Assembly: GCF_004324755.1 (NCBI RefSeq)
Contig: NZ_SDMQ01000003.1
Coordinates: 1-64,000, forward strand
Length of the DNA: 64,000 nucleotides
Direction: 5' to 3'
Source of the DNA: Propioniciclava sinopodophylli
GTDB taxonomy: Bacteria > Actinomycetota > Actinomycetes > Propionibacteriales > Propionibacteriaceae
The position numbers and the translations under genes were made by a program. Below the pieces are notes generated by a model. It had not been told where the DNA came from and did no database searches. It saw only the letters and a program-made list of their open reading frames with translations. Of the stretch, positions 51,053 to 61,907 are shown piece after piece. How positions within the stretch are numbered: position 1 is the first letter of the stretch; each line of letters opens with the position of its first letter.

Positions 51053-51547
51053 TCACGAGCGCGCGCGCCGCCGGTAACCGACGAAGTCGAACGCGCCCCG
51101 CGGCTCGCGCCTGTACTCCTCCCAGACGGCCGGGTCGACCTCGGGGAGGACGACCGAGCCCTCGGCGTCCGCGTGCACCTCGGTGAGGTCGAGCTCGTCC
51201 AGCTCGTCCCACGCCTGGGCGTAGACCTGACCGCCCCCGGCGACGTAGACGGTGTCGTCCAGCGAGCGGGCCAGCGCGAGGGCCTCGTCCAGCGAGGCGA
51301 CCGCCCGGCCGTCGGCGCGCCCGTCCGTGGGCAGCTCGACCGCCTGGGGCGTGCGGGTGACGATGATGGTGGTGCGGCCCGGCAGCCAGCGGCCGATGGC
51401 GTCGTGGGTGGCCCGGCCCATGATCATGGGGTGGCCCAGCGTGACGCGCTTGTAGCGGGCCCAGTCCTCGGGGAACTCGAAGGGCTGCTTCTCGCCGTCC
51501 CCCAGGACCCCGTTGGCGGCGACGATGGCGATGGCGATCACGGGCAT
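51053..51547 (-). CDS. folA: Dihydrofolate reductase
   Basis: 164 residues. IAIVAANGVLGDGEKQPF start, PMIMGRATHDAIGRWLPGR, VYVAGGGQVYAQAW and the C-terminal strand are all DHFR. It regenerates tetrahydrofolate consumed by ThyA, which is encoded in the same run of genes. Two hydrolase genes lie between them. Confidence 0.93.
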   Translation of the reverse strand: MPVIAIAIVAANGVLGDGEKQPFEFPEDWARYKRVTLGHPMIMGRATHDAIGRWLPGRTTIIVTRTPQAVELPTDGRADGRAVASLDEALALARSLDDTVYVAGGGQVYAQAWDELDELDLTEVHADAEGSVVLPEVDPAVWEEYRREPRGAFDFVGYRRRARS

Positions 51548-51566
51548 GCGCGGATCGTAGCGAGGC

Positions 51567-52244
51567 TCAGCGACCCGCGGCGAGCCACTCCACCTGCTCG
51601 TGCACCAGCCGCGCGACGCCGGCGTCGGCGACCGGGCGGAAGTGCCCGGCCTGGGCCAGCGTGATGTTGCGGGCCCCGGCCAGGACGGAGCCCTCGGGGA
51701 TCATCTCGTCCCACGCCGACCCGATCGACACGATCCGCGCGTCGACCAGCGTCTCGGCCGCCAGGGAGAGGATCGCCTCCCCGCCCGGCGCGAACAGGCC
51801 CAACGGCGTCCGCGTGAACACTGGCCACGACAGCTTCGAGCCGCCGAACGGCGAGCACACCGCGACCAGCCCGCGCAGCTGGTCGGCTGTCGTGGGGTCG
51901 GTGAGCAGGGTCTTGCCGATGAGTCCGCCCTTGGAGTGGGCCACCAGCACCGCCCCCTCCACGCCCAGCGCGTCGAGCTCGGCGCGGGCGCGCTCACGCG
52001 ACTCGGCCAGCGGGCGGCCGTTCCAGCCCAGACTCGGGAGCGGGTGCACGGGGTGGCCCAGCGCGTGCAGGCGGCGGGCCAGGGGCAGCAGGTAGCGCCA
52101 GCTCTCCCAGATGCCGGGCAGGAGCACGACCGGGGTCAGCGGGCCGTGGGCCAGGGCGTCCGGTTCGGTGCGGTCGAGGGCAGACGCCGGCCAGCGCCAC
52201 CCCACGTGCGCACAGTCGCGGACCACGGTCGCGAGCCGGTTCAC
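51567..52244 (-). CDS. Alpha/beta hydrolase, lipase-like
   Basis: 225 residues. Nucleophile elbow VAHSKGG, LLPGIW as an oxyanion-type start and a late GHFRP for the His. GTG start at 52244 overlaps the previous stop. Resembles triacylglycerol lipase/esterase EstA-type proteins without an obvious signal. Substrate unknown. Confidence 0.75.
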   Translation of the reverse strand: MNRLATVVRDCAHVGWRWPASALDRTEPDALAHGPLTPVVLLPGIWESWRYLLPLARRLHALGHPVHPLPSLGWNGRPLAESRERARAELDALGVEGAVLVAHSKGGLIGKTLLTDPTTADQLRGLVAVCSPFGGSKLSWPVFTRTPLGLFAPGGEAILSLAAETLVDARIVSIGSAWDEMIPEGSVLAGARNITLAQAGHFRPVADAGVARLVHEQVEWLAAGR

Positions 52245-53020
52245 GGCAGCGGCGCCCGTCCCGCCGCCGCGATGGCCGCGGCGACCACCTCGTCGGCGTG
52301 GTCGACGACCACCTGGTGGCTTGCCCCCTCGGCAACGATGATGCCGCCCTCGGCGCCGCTGGCGGCCAGCAGCTCCTCGGCCCACTCCTGCGGGCACAGC
52401 GCGTCGTGGTCGCCGCGGACGATGACGAGGCGGCCTCCCATGCCGGCGATGCGCTCCTCGATCGGGTAGCGCACCATCGACGGCAGCAGCTCCAGTGGCC
52501 AGCGCAGGCCGGCCATCAGGTAGCCGCGCACCGACACGAGGGCCGCGCCGAAACGCTCGTGGCGCGCGGCCCGGAGGAAATTGCCCAGCACGGCCGGCAG
52601 CGAACGCATGCCGGGCGGGACGACCGGGGCGACCAGCACGACGCGCCGCCGGTCGGGGTCGCGGGCGGCTAGCTCGGCGGCGACCTGGGCGCCCATGGAG
52701 TGCCCGACGAGCACCGGCTCGGTGATGCCCAGGTCGATCAGGGAGGCGCCCATCACCGAGGCGAACTCGCCGATCGACATCGGGTCGCGCGGGTGCGGGA
52801 CACCGCCGAAGCCGGGCAGGTCGTAGACCACGACCCGGCCCAGGTGACGCAGCCGGTCGGTCACCTCACGGAAGAGCGACGAGCTGACGCCCAGCCCGTG
52901 CACGAGCACGAACGTGAGGTCGTTGGCGTCGCCGGTGACCTCCCACGCGCGGACGCCCTTGTGCCCACGCCCGTAGCGGTGCTCGCGGGCGTCGAGGGCG
53001 GGCTCGTCGCGGCGGGGCAC
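52241..53020 (-). CDS. Alpha/beta hydrolase
   Basis: 259 residues. Core starts FVLVHGLG; nucleophile in VGHSMGA; acid in RGDHDALCPQ; His in ASHQVV. Cytosolic. The GTG at 53020 follows TGAGG at the thyA stop. Metabolic role unknown. Confidence 0.8.
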   Translation of the reverse strand: MPRRDEPALDAREHRYGRGHKGVRAWEVTGDANDLTFVLVHGLGVSSSLFREVTDRLRHLGRVVVYDLPGFGGVPHPRDPMSIGEFASVMGASLIDLGITEPVLVGHSMGAQVAAELAARDPDRRRVVLVAPVVPPGMRSLPAVLGNFLRAARHERFGAALVSVRGYLMAGLRWPLELLPSMVRYPIEERIAGMGGRLVIVRGDHDALCPQEWAEELLAASGAEGGIIVAEGASHQVVVDHADEVVAAAIAAAGRAPLP

Positions 53021-53022
53021 CC

Positions 53023-53828
<806 letters not shown>

Positions 53829-53832
<4 letters not shown>

Positions 53833-54467
53833 GCCCCTCCTCGCGCGGCTGGGCCTGTCGAGGCCCGGTTCATCTCCGCGATCCTGGCCACCATCGCCCG
53901 GACGGCCTTGCCGCGGTGGCTGATCGCGTCCTTCCCCTCGGGGGTCAGGTGCGCGTTCGTGACGTCCTCGCCCTCGGCGACGAAGATCGGGTCGTAGCCG
54001 AACCCGTTGCTACCCGACTCGGCGTGGGCCAGGCGGCCCTCCAGGGTCTCGCGCAGCACGTGCTCGGTCCCGTCGGGCAGCACGAGCGCGACCGCGCACA
54101 CGAAACGGGCGGTCCGCAGGGGGTCGGGCACGTCGTCGACCTGCGCCAGAACCAGCCGGCGGTTGGCCTCGTCGGACGCCTTGGCCCCGGCCCAGCGGGC
54201 GGTGCGGACGCCGGGCATCCGGTTCAGCACGTCCACCTCGAGGCCGGAGTCGTCGGCCAGCGCGGGCAGGCCCGTGGCGGCGGCCGCGGCGCGCGCTTTG
54301 ATCAGCGCGTTCCCCTCGAAGGTGAGCTCGGTCTCCTCCGGTTCGGGGTACACGCCGACCTCGTCCAGCCCGACCACGACCAGGCCGTCGCCCGCGGCGT
54401 CCGCGATGCGGCGCAGCTCGGCGAGCTTCTTGGGGTTGTGGGTGGCCAGCACCACGCGGTCGATCAC
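53829..54467 (-). CDS. rdgB: dITP/XTP pyrophosphatase
   Basis: 212 residues of the Ham1/RdgB family: [12 protein letters not shown] start, ADDSGLEVD and GFGYDPIF motifs, SHRGKA near the end. Cleans non-canonical purine triphosphates. Overlaps rph by four bases, the common rph-rdgB arrangement. Confidence 0.94.
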
Positions 54468-55186
54468 CGGGCCAGGGCCTCTGCCTGCAGGCGGGTCAGC
54501 TCGGCGCAGCCGACGGCGCCGAGGTCGAGCAACTGGTCCATGACGGCACGGTCGAAGGGCTCGCCCTCGGCGGTGCCCTGCACCTCGATGAGCTTCCCGT
54601 CTCCGGTCATGACGATGTTCATGTCGACCTCCGCCGCCGAGTCCTCCTCGTACGGCAGGTCGAGCACGGCCAGTCCGTCCACGACGCCGACGCTGATGGC
54701 GGCCACCGAACCCTTGAGCGGCTCACCCTTGAGAGCGCCTCGCCCGCGCAGGAAGGACACGGCGTCGGCGAGCGCCACGTAGGCGCCCGTGATGGACGCC
54801 GTGCGCGTGCCGCCGTCGGCCTGCAGCACGTCGCAGTCGATGACGATCGTGTTCTCGCCGAGGGCCTCGTAGTCGATGACCGCGCGCAGCGCGCGGCCGA
54901 TCAGGCGGGAGATCTCGTGGGTGCGGCCGCCGACCTTGCCCTTGCGGGACTCGCGGTCCGACCGGGTGTGGGTCGAGCGCGGCAGCATCTCGTACTCCGC
55001 GGTCACCCAGCCCTTGCCCTGCCCCTTCAGCCAGCGCGGGACGCCCTCGGTCACCGACGCTGCCACCAGCACGCGGGTCTTGCCGAACTCGACGAGCACC
55101 GAACCTTCGGCATGGTCGAGCCAGTTGCGCGTGAAGCGCACCTGTCGGAGCTGGTCGGGGCGGCGTCCATCAAAGCGTTCAGTCAC
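54464..55186 (-). CDS. rph: Ribonuclease PH
   Basis: 240 residues. [10 protein letters not shown] start, [28 protein letters not shown] and [20 protein letters not shown] are typical. Phosphorolytic tRNA 3' trimming. The GTG at 55186 is chosen for the family N-terminus; a GTG at 55195 is possible. Confidence 0.95.
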   Translation of the reverse strand: MTERFDGRRPDQLRQVRFTRNWLDHAEGSVLVEFGKTRVLVAASVTEGVPRWLKGQGKGWVTAEYEMLPRSTHTRSDRESRKGKVGGRTHEISRLIGRALRAVIDYEALGENTIVIDCDVLQADGGTRTASITGAYVALADAVSFLRGRGALKGEPLKGSVAAISVGVVDGLAVLDLPYEEDSAAEVDMNIVMTGDGKLIEVQGTAEGEPFDRAVMDQLLDLGAVGCAELTRLQAEALAR

Positions 55187-55230
55187 GGCCGACACCCTAC
55201 CGGCGCAATCTGACCGGGGCGTCAGCCGCG

Positions 55231-56985
55231 TCACATGTGGGTGTCGGCCAAGCCGCAGAACACGTCGGTGGACGCCGTGCCCTGGAACTCGCTCTTGCCC
55301 TCCAGCTTGTCGAGCACCGCCTCGACCGTATGCGGCTGGTGGTCGTAGGCGTTGACGAACGTCTTCACCTGCGGAACGTCGGCCAGGTGGTACGGGCAGG
55401 CCACCGACACAAACACCGTCGGGATCTCGTGGACGTACCACGGGATGTCAGGGGTGCCCTTCGAGGCCGGCCAGTAGACGCGCTCCGTGGGCTGCATGAG
55501 GCCGTTGACCTGGGCGACCGATATGACGAGGTCGTAGTTGTCGGTGATCGCCGAGATCGGTGCCTTGCCGGCGTAGGCAGCCAGGACGACCTTCGCGGCC
55601 TCCTCCGGCGGCAGGCCCTCGAGTTTGTCGGTCAGGGACACGTACAGGTCGACGTCGTAGCCGCGCTCGCGCATGAGGTCGGCCAGGATCTGGGCGCCGC
55701 CGGGTCCCTTGCTGTGCCACATGGGGTTCTTCGGGCCCATCACCGGGATGATCCAGACGCGCTTGTGCTTCTCGGGGCTGATGGGCAGCACGCCGTCGTC
55801 GGTGTTCTTGACCAGCGTGACGGCCTTGTCGGAGATCTCACGCGCGATGGCGAGGTGCTCGGGCAGCCCGATCTTGGCCATCGCCTCCTCCTTGGGGGGC
55901 AGGATGTCGGCCTTGTCGGCGATCTTGTGCAGCCCGATCTTCGCCTTCAGGCCGAGGGTGCGGGTGATGGCCTCGTCGAGGCGCTCGCGCGTGAGGCGGC
56001 CGTCACGCAAGGCGTCCATCATCCAGCCGAAATCCTCGTCGGGGTCGTTGAAGAACAAGAACAGGTCGCAACCGGCCATGATCGCCATCGGCAGGATGTC
56101 GCGGCGCTTGGCAAAGGCGGTCATGCCGACCATGTGCGAGGCGTCGGTCACCACCACACCGTTGAAGCCGAGCTTGCCGCGCAGCAGGTCGGTGGTGATC
56201 TCCTTGCTCAGCGTCGCCGGGGTGAACTCGTTGGAGTCGGGCGCGAAGTGCTTCTGATAGCTGGGCAGGGCGATGTGCCCGGCCATGATGGACGGCAGGC
56301 CCGCCTCGATGAGCCCGGAGTAGACCTTGCCGAAGGTGGCATCCCACTCCTCCATCGAGTACCAGTTGGGCGCCGAGCTCAGGTGTTGGTCGCGCTCGTC
56401 GATGCCGTCGCCGGGCCAGTGCTTGGCGGCCGGCATGATGTTGGACTCCATGATCCCGCGCATGTACTCGAGGCTCAGCTCGAGGGTCTGGTCGGGGTCG
56501 GCCGACCACGTGCGCACGCTCACGATGGGGTTGCGCCAGTTGCGGTAGATGTCGACGATCGGGGCGAAGCTCCAGTTGCAGCCGATAGCGGCCGCCTCGA
56601 TGCCCGAGATGCGGCCGAGCTCGTAGGCGTACTTCTTGTCGCCGGTGGCGGCGACCTTGATCTCCCAGCCGACGTAGGTGCCCTCGGGCGCGGCTCCGTT
56701 GCCGCCGGCCTCGGTGTTGGCCGCAATCAGCATCGGGATCTTCGACTTGGTCTGCAGGATGTGGTTCTGGTCCCAGATCTCGGCGGCGGGGCCGGGCTGG
56801 TAGCGCACGGCGGCGATGTGGTACTTCTGCACCATCTCGGTGAGGTACCCCTCGTCGCGCGAACTGCCCATGTTGACGAAGAGCTGGCCGACCTTCTCCT
56901 CGTCGGTCATGTTCGCCACGGTGTCCTCCACCCAGGCGATCGCGTCGGCGTCCAGGTTGAACGGCTGGACGGTCAGGTCGACCAT
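55231..56985 (-). CDS. Glycoside hydrolase family 3 protein, NagZ-like
   Basis: 584 residues: TIM-barrel GH3 domain (about 1-360) plus C-terminal alpha/beta domain. The nucleophile Asp is in VVVTDASHM; a [14 protein letters not shown] segment carries the His/Asp dyad seen in beta-N-acetylglucosaminidases. No signal peptide, so a cytosolic muropeptide-recycling or sugar-salvage role is likely. GGAG lies upstream of the ATG. Confidence 0.82.
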   Translation of the reverse strand: MVDLTVQPFNLDADAIAWVEDTVANMTDEEKVGQLFVNMGSSRDEGYLTEMVQKYHIAAVRYQPGPAAEIWDQNHILQTKSKIPMLIAANTEAGGNGAAPEGTYVGWEIKVAATGDKKYAYELGRISGIEAAAIGCNWSFAPIVDIYRNWRNPIVSVRTWSADPDQTLELSLEYMRGIMESNIMPAAKHWPGDGIDERDQHLSSAPNWYSMEEWDATFGKVYSGLIEAGLPSIMAGHIALPSYQKHFAPDSNEFTPATLSKEITTDLLRGKLGFNGVVVTDASHMVGMTAFAKRRDILPMAIMAGCDLFLFFNDPDEDFGWMMDALRDGRLTRERLDEAITRTLGLKAKIGLHKIADKADILPPKEEAMAKIGLPEHLAIAREISDKAVTLVKNTDDGVLPISPEKHKRVWIIPVMGPKNPMWHSKGPGGAQILADLMRERGYDVDLYVSLTDKLEGLPPEEAAKVVLAAYAGKAPISAITDNYDLVISVAQVNGLMQPTERVYWPASKGTPDIPWYVHEIPTVFVSVACPYHLADVPQVKTFVNAYDHQPHTVEAVLDKLEGKSEFQGTASTDVFCGLADTHM

Positions 56986-57062
56986 GGCTGCTCCTTCGGA
57001 TCGGGGAATCTGCTCCCCACGATGTCAGGATTCCGACCGCCCCGCCGGTTGTTGCACCACGT

Positions 57063-57716
57063 TTACACGGCGACGAGGACGTGCAGCGTCCGGGGGCCGT
57101 GAACGCCCTCCACACGGTTGAGCTCGATGTCGCTGGTCGCGCTCGGGCCCGACACCCAGGTGAGCGGCAGGCCCTCGGCGACCGACGCCGCCAGGCGCCC
57201 CACGGCCTCGGGCACATCGGTGACGACCTGATCGGCCCGCACCACGCACACGTGCCGGTCAGGCACCAGGGTGAGCGCGCGGCGTCCCTGGTCGGGCCGG
57301 TGGTCGAGCACGAACGTGCCGGTCTCGGCGATCCCGACCGCCGCGGCGGTCACCACCGCGTCGACCCGGTTGAGCTCGTCGTGGGACAGGGCAGGTTCGT
57401 CGGACAGCACCTCCAGGCCGGACGCCTCGACGGCGGCCCGCCACGCGGCCTCGATGCCCACGGGGAGGACGACGGTCGTGGCGCCGGTGTCGCGCAGGTG
57501 CCGCACGACGGCCTCCGGGACGTCGGCCACGGGCACGCGCTCGACGACCGCGCGGTAGTCCTCGACGCGCTCGACGAACAGGCCGAGCACGTCGGCGATG
57601 TCGGTGGCGCGGCCGTACTGCCAAGCGACCGGCACGTCACGGGCCGGGTCGGTTTCGGTCACGTCGCGCAGTGCGGTGCGGATGCGGCCGAGGATCTCGT
57701 CACGGGCGGTGCTCAT
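57063..57716 (-). CDS. lutC: Lactate utilisation protein C
   Basis: 217 residues of the LutC/YkgG (DUF162) family, with AAVGIAETGTFVLDH and a GPSATSDIE end. Part of the LutABC L-lactate oxidase complex. The ATG overlaps lutB's stop. Third gene of the operon. Confidence 0.9.
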   Translation of the reverse strand: MSTARDEILGRIRTALRDVTETDPARDVPVAWQYGRATDIADVLGLFVERVEDYRAVVERVPVADVPEAVVRHLRDTGATTVVLPVGIEAAWRAAVEASGLEVLSDEPALSHDELNRVDAVVTAAAVGIAETGTFVLDHRPDQGRRALTLVPDRHVCVVRADQVVTDVPEAVGRLAASVAEGLPLTWVSGPSATSDIELNRVEGVHGPRTLHVLVAV

Positions 57717-59242
57717 CGCTGCCCACCTCTCGTCTTGTCGGACGTCTTGTCGAACTGGGCGCGGAAGGACGCCGTGGGTGGCATCGGGACGTTGCGGGCA
57801 CGCAGCCAGCGGGAGAGCCCCGGGACGGGCCAGTTGCCGATATGACCGATGGCCCTGCCGCCGACGAGGCCGAAGACGTTCGCCGCCCGCTGCATCAGGG
57901 CGAGGCGTCGGGCATCGCCCATCAGCCAGCCGCCGCCCTTCATCAGGACCGACTCCAGGTGCGGCTTGCGACCAGCCTCGGCCTTCTTGGCCTCGACGAT
58001 GCGGTGCCGCTGCTGGACCAGAATGTCGGAGATCGGGATCTTCACCGGGCACACGTCGTCGCACGCGCCGCACAAGGTGGAGGCGAACGGCAGGGACCGG
58101 TCGACCGCCGACTCAACCCCGCGCAGCTGCGGGTTGAGGATCGCGCCGATGGGACCGGGGTAGACCGAGCCGTAGGCGTGGCCGCCCACCTTCTCGAAGA
58201 CGGGGCAGATGTTGAGGCACGCCGAGCAGCGGATGCACCGCAGCGCGGCACGCCCGCTGGGGTCGGCCAGGGCGCGGGTGCGGCCGTTGTCGACGAGCAC
58301 GACGTGCACGTCCTGAGTGCCGTCCCCGGGGGTCGGGCCGGTCCAGATCGTGGTGTAGGGGTTCATCCGCTCGGCGGTCGAGCTGCGCGGCAGCAACTGC
58401 AGGAACACCTCCAGGTCGGCGAAGGTCGGCACGACCTTCTCGATGCCGACCACCGAGATCAGGGTCTGCGGCAGGGTCAGGCACATCCGCCCGTTGCCCT
58501 CGGACTCCACCACGACCAGCGAACCGGTCTCGGCCACGGCGAAGTTGGCCCCTGACACGGCAACCCTCGCGCGCAGGAACTTGTCGCGCAGGTGGGTGCG
58601 GGCCGCGTTGGCGAGGCGCCCGGGGTCGTCGTCGAGGCCCTCGGGGGGCGGGGTGCCATAGCGGCCCATCTCCTCGAGGAAGATGTCGCGCACCTCGGTG
58701 CGGTTGCGGTGGATGGCAGGCACCAGGATGTGGCTGGGCCGGTCGTGGCCCAGTTGCACGATGAGTTCGGCCAGGTCGGTCTCCCAGGCCGCGATCCCGG
58801 CCCCCTCCAGAGCCTCGTTGAGGTCGATCTCCTGGGTGGCCATCGACTTGACCTTGACGACCTCGTCGGAGCCGGTGGCCCGGATGAGATCGATGATGAT
58901 GCGGTTGGCCTCCTCCGCGTCGCGCGCCCAGTGCACGGTCGAGCCGGCCCTGGTGAGGTTCTCCTCGAGCTGGACCAGCCAGGTGTCGAGGTGGCGGGCC
59001 ACGCGGTTCTTGACGGCCTCGCCGGCCGAACGGAGGTCCTGCCAGTGGTCGAGCTCGGCCACCACGCGCTGCCGCTTCGTGCGGATGGTGTGGGTGGCGT
59101 GGCGCAGGTTGGCCCGCTGGGTGTCCTTGCCCAGCTCGCGGATCGCGGCCTGCGGGAACGGCGGGCTGTCGATGAGCGCTCCCTCGGGCGGGGCCGGGGT
59201 GAGGCGCACCCGGGTCGGCATGCCGAGGTTGGTGGTGGTCAT
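57713..59242 (-). CDS. lutB: Lactate utilisation iron-sulfur protein B
   Basis: 509 residues: an N-terminal DUF162-like domain (about 60-300), then two [4Fe-4S] motifs (CIRCSACLNICP and CGACDDVCP) and a DUF3390 tail. It carries electrons in L-lactate oxidation. Start coupled to lutA by overlap. Confidence 0.93.
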   Translation of the reverse strand: MTTTNLGMPTRVRLTPAPPEGALIDSPPFPQAAIRELGKDTQRANLRHATHTIRTKRQRVVAELDHWQDLRSAGEAVKNRVARHLDTWLVQLEENLTRAGSTVHWARDAEEANRIIIDLIRATGSDEVVKVKSMATQEIDLNEALEGAGIAAWETDLAELIVQLGHDRPSHILVPAIHRNRTEVRDIFLEEMGRYGTPPPEGLDDDPGRLANAARTHLRDKFLRARVAVSGANFAVAETGSLVVVESEGNGRMCLTLPQTLISVVGIEKVVPTFADLEVFLQLLPRSSTAERMNPYTTIWTGPTPGDGTQDVHVVLVDNGRTRALADPSGRAALRCIRCSACLNICPVFEKVGGHAYGSVYPGPIGAILNPQLRGVESAVDRSLPFASTLCGACDDVCPVKIPISDILVQQRHRIVEAKKAEAGRKPHLESVLMKGGGWLMGDARRLALMQRAANVFGLVGGRAIGHIGNWPVPGLSRWLRARNVPMPPTASFRAQFDKTSDKTRGGQR

Positions 59243-60021
59243 CGGGCCCTCCCCGCGGTCGTGGCGGATGCCGTGGTCGGCTGTTCGCGCGTGCTGACGA
59301 GCACGTCGGCCAGGTGGATGGTGCGGGCCCGGTCGCCGCGGCGTCCGAGAACCCCACCGATGTTGAGCAGGCAGGCGTTGTCGCCGGCGACGACGAACTC
59401 CGCACCGGTCGAGACCACGTGGTCGGCCTTGTCGGTGGCCATGGCGATCGACACGTCGGGGTTCTTCAGCGAGAACGTGCCGCCGAAGCCGCAGCACTGC
59501 TCGGCGTCGGGCAGCTCACGCAGTTCGATCCCCTCGACGGCCCGGAGCAGGCGCAGGGGCCGGTCCCCCACCTTCGCGACCCGCAGCGAGTGGCAGGTCG
59601 GGTGGTAGGTGACCGGGTGCGGGAACCACGCCCCCACGTCGACGGTACCGAGCACGTCGACGATGAACTCGCTCAGGTCATAGACCCGTGGCGTCAGCTC
59701 CCCCACCGCCCGTTCCAGGCCGGCGTCCCCGGCGTGCCGGGCCAGCATCGGATGCTGGTGGCGCACCGCGCCGACGCACGACCCGGAGGGCCCGACCACG
59801 TAGTCGAACGTGTCGAATGCCTCGACGAATGTGCGCACACTCGGCACAGCCTCGTCGAAGTAGCCGGTGTTGGTGAACATCTGCCCGCAGCAGGTCTGCT
59901 GGCGGGGGAAGACCACGGTGCAACCGAGACGTTCCAGGAGGCGGCGGACGGCGTCCGGCGTGCCGGGGAACATCGTGTCGTTCACGCAGGTGGCGAAGAG
60001 CGCGACGGTGGGGCCAGCCAT
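59239..60021 (-). CDS. lutA: Lactate utilisation protein A
   Basis: 260 residues with two CCG domains (QQTCCGQMF, EQCCGFGGTFS) that bind unusual [4Fe-4S] clusters, as in heterodisulfide reductase. First gene of lutABC, 17 bases after the permease stop, so likely in one transcript with it. Confidence 0.93.
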   Translation of the reverse strand: MAGPTVALFATCVNDTMFPGTPDAVRRLLERLGCTVVFPRQQTCCGQMFTNTGYFDEAVPSVRTFVEAFDTFDYVVGPSGSCVGAVRHQHPMLARHAGDAGLERAVGELTPRVYDLSEFIVDVLGTVDVGAWFPHPVTYHPTCHSLRVAKVGDRPLRLLRAVEGIELRELPDAEQCCGFGGTFSLKNPDVSIAMATDKADHVVSTGAEFVVAGDNACLLNIGGVLGRRGDRARTIHLADVLVSTREQPTTASATTAGRAR

Positions 60022-60038
60022 GTTCGGGCTTCCTTTCC

Positions 60039-61709
60039 TCAGGGGAGCATCCAGCTCAGGACGGGGGTGGATTGCAGCCCGACGAGGATGCACAGGACCA
60101 GCAGCAGGCCCAGGCTCCAGCGGATCGCGGTGCGGAAGATGTCGGACTCCTTGCCGACCAGGCCGACCGCGGTCGCGGCGATGGCGAGGTTCTGCGGGCT
60201 GATCATCTTGCCGACCACACCACCGGAGGTGTTGGCGGCCACCAGCAGCGTCGGGTCGATGCCCGCGTTGGTGGCGGCGGTCTGCTGCAGGGTGGCGAAC
60301 AGGGCGTTGGCCGAGGTGTCCGAGCCGGTGACGGCGGTGCCGATCCAGCCCAGCGTCGGGCTGAGGAAGGCGAAGATCGCGCCAACCGAGGCGATCCAGG
60401 TGCCGACGGTGATCGTCTGGCCCGACAGGTTCATCACGTAGGCCAGGGCGAGCACCGAGGCGATGGTGAGGAAGGTCCAGCGCAGCTTGTGCACCATGCG
60501 CCCGAAGGTCTTGGCGGCTTCCAGCATCGGCACGCGGTAGACCAGCGCGACCACGATGCCCGACAGCAGCAGCAGCGTGCCCGGCGAGCTCAGCCACTGG
60601 AAGTTGTAGATCGTCGAGGAGTTCGGCTTGCCGGCCGCGTTGAGCACGTTGCCGTACAGGCCGGGCCACTGGATCTTCAGGTCGGTCGAGGCCAGGAACG
60701 TGGACGCCACCGGCACCAGCTTGGCGATGGTGAACACCACGATGACCAGCAGGTAAGGGAACAACGCCATGCCGATCGCCTTGCGGTCCGGGCGCCGCAC
60801 CACGGCCTCGTGGTGGCTCAGGTCCAGGGTTGAGACGTAGCCGGCGGCGGTCTCGGCCTCGCGGGTTGCCAAGAGGCGCTCCTTGGCGGCCTCGGTGCCC
60901 TTGGGCTTGAACACGCGCAGCGCCAGGACGCCGACCGCGAGGGCACCCAGGGAGGCGATGACGTCGGTGAGCTCGACCGAGATCCAGGTCGAGCTGATCC
61001 ACTGCAGCACGGCGAAGGACAGGCCCACGGCGAGCAGGACCGGCCAAGTCTCCTTCAGACCGCGGACGCCATCGGCCACGAGGACCAGCAGCAGCGGCAC
61101 GGCCCAGGCCATGACCGGGGTCTGGTGACCGACGTAGGCGCCGATGGAGTGGTAGTCGATGCCAGTCAGGTTGCCGGCGGTGATGATCGGGATGGCGATG
61201 GCGCCGAACGCGACCGGCGCGGTGTTGGCCAGCAGCACGGTCGTAGCGGCGCGCAGCGGTGGGAAGCCGACGGCCATCAGCATGACGCCGGTGATGGCGA
61301 CGGGCGCGCCGAAGCCGGCGAGGGCCTCCAGCAGGCCGCCGAAGCAGAAGGCGATCAGGACGGCCAGGATGCGCGGGTCGTCGGAGATCAGGTTGAAAGT
61401 GCCGCGCAGGTCCTCGAACCGGCCGCTGACGACGGTGATCTCGTAGAGCCAGACGGCGCACAGCACGATCCAGGTGATCGGGAAGATGCCGAACGTCGCG
61501 CCCTCGGTGGCGGCGAGCAGGGCGAGCCCGGCGGGCATCTTGAACGCGAAGATGGCCACCAGCAGGGCGACCAGCAGGGCGACGAGCCCGGCGGCGTGAG
61601 CCTTCCAGCGCAGCCAGCCGAGGAGGACGAAGATTGTCAGGAGCGGCAGCAAGCCCACCAGGGCGGACAGCCACAGGCTGCCAAGCGGGGCGATCTCGGG
61701 TTGGAACAT
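60039..61709 (-). CDS. lctP: L-lactate permease
   Basis: 556 residues, LctP/GlcA family, about thirteen helices; GGLLEALAGFGAPVAITG and NTSGGVVGKMISPQNLAIA are family signatures. Proton-coupled lactate or glycolate uptake. It leads the permease-lutABC run and is divergent from the FadR-type regulator with operators between. Confidence 0.93.
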   Translation of the reverse strand: MFQPEIAPLGSLWLSALVGLLPLLTIFVLLGWLRWKAHAAGLVALLVALLVAIFAFKMPAGLALLAATEGATFGIFPITWIVLCAVWLYEITVVSGRFEDLRGTFNLISDDPRILAVLIAFCFGGLLEALAGFGAPVAITGVMLMAVGFPPLRAATTVLLANTAPVAFGAIAIPIITAGNLTGIDYHSIGAYVGHQTPVMAWAVPLLLVLVADGVRGLKETWPVLLAVGLSFAVLQWISSTWISVELTDVIASLGALAVGVLALRVFKPKGTEAAKERLLATREAETAAGYVSTLDLSHHEAVVRRPDRKAIGMALFPYLLVIVVFTIAKLVPVASTFLASTDLKIQWPGLYGNVLNAAGKPNSSTIYNFQWLSSPGTLLLLSGIVVALVYRVPMLEAAKTFGRMVHKLRWTFLTIASVLALAYVMNLSGQTITVGTWIASVGAIFAFLSPTLGWIGTAVTGSDTSANALFATLQQTAATNAGIDPTLLVAANTSGGVVGKMISPQNLAIAATAVGLVGKESDIFRTAIRWSLGLLLVLCILVGLQSTPVLSWMLP

Positions 61710-61743
61710 GGGCACCTTTGCGTGTTCAGCGGCCGACCGCCAT

Positions 61744-61775
61744 TGGTCTGACCATACGTCAGTATGGACAGACCA
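61744..61775. promoter_or_regulatory. Double FadR/LldR-type operator
   Basis: TGGTCTGACCA (61744-61754) and TGGACAGACCA (61765-61775) have centres 21 bases apart. Together they form a larger inverted repeat with one mismatch per arm. Expected binding site of the adjacent GntR/FadR protein, in front of lctP. Confidence 0.7.
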
Positions 61776-61828
61776 AGTACGCGGGACGCAAGCCCCGGAG
61801 CGCGCCGTTATCAATCCGTGATTGTGAC

Positions 61829-61837
61829 GGTCGGACC
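61829..61837. promoter_or_regulatory. Third GGTC-N-GACC operator before the regulator gene
   Basis: GGTCGGACC, centre 63 bases (three times 21) from the previous site. It may allow looping or autoregulation. Confidence 0.5.
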
Positions 61838-61884
61838 AATATGCCGCGCCCACGCCGTTGCGGCAGAATGGAACCGAGCCAACA

Positions 61885-61907
61885 GGGAGGCGGGAGGCGG
61901 GAGGCGG
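61885..61907 (+). repeat. Tandem GGGAGGC repeats at the ribosome site
   Basis: Three copies of GGGAGGC followed by GGG directly before the GTG at 61908. Each contains GGAGG. Repeat number could alter translation. Confidence 0.6.

Noticed and set aside
55237-57102. A 621-codon plus-strand open frame
   Set aside because: Antisense to the GH3 gene, rich in Val/Gly/His/Asp repeats as expected for the complement of coding sequence.
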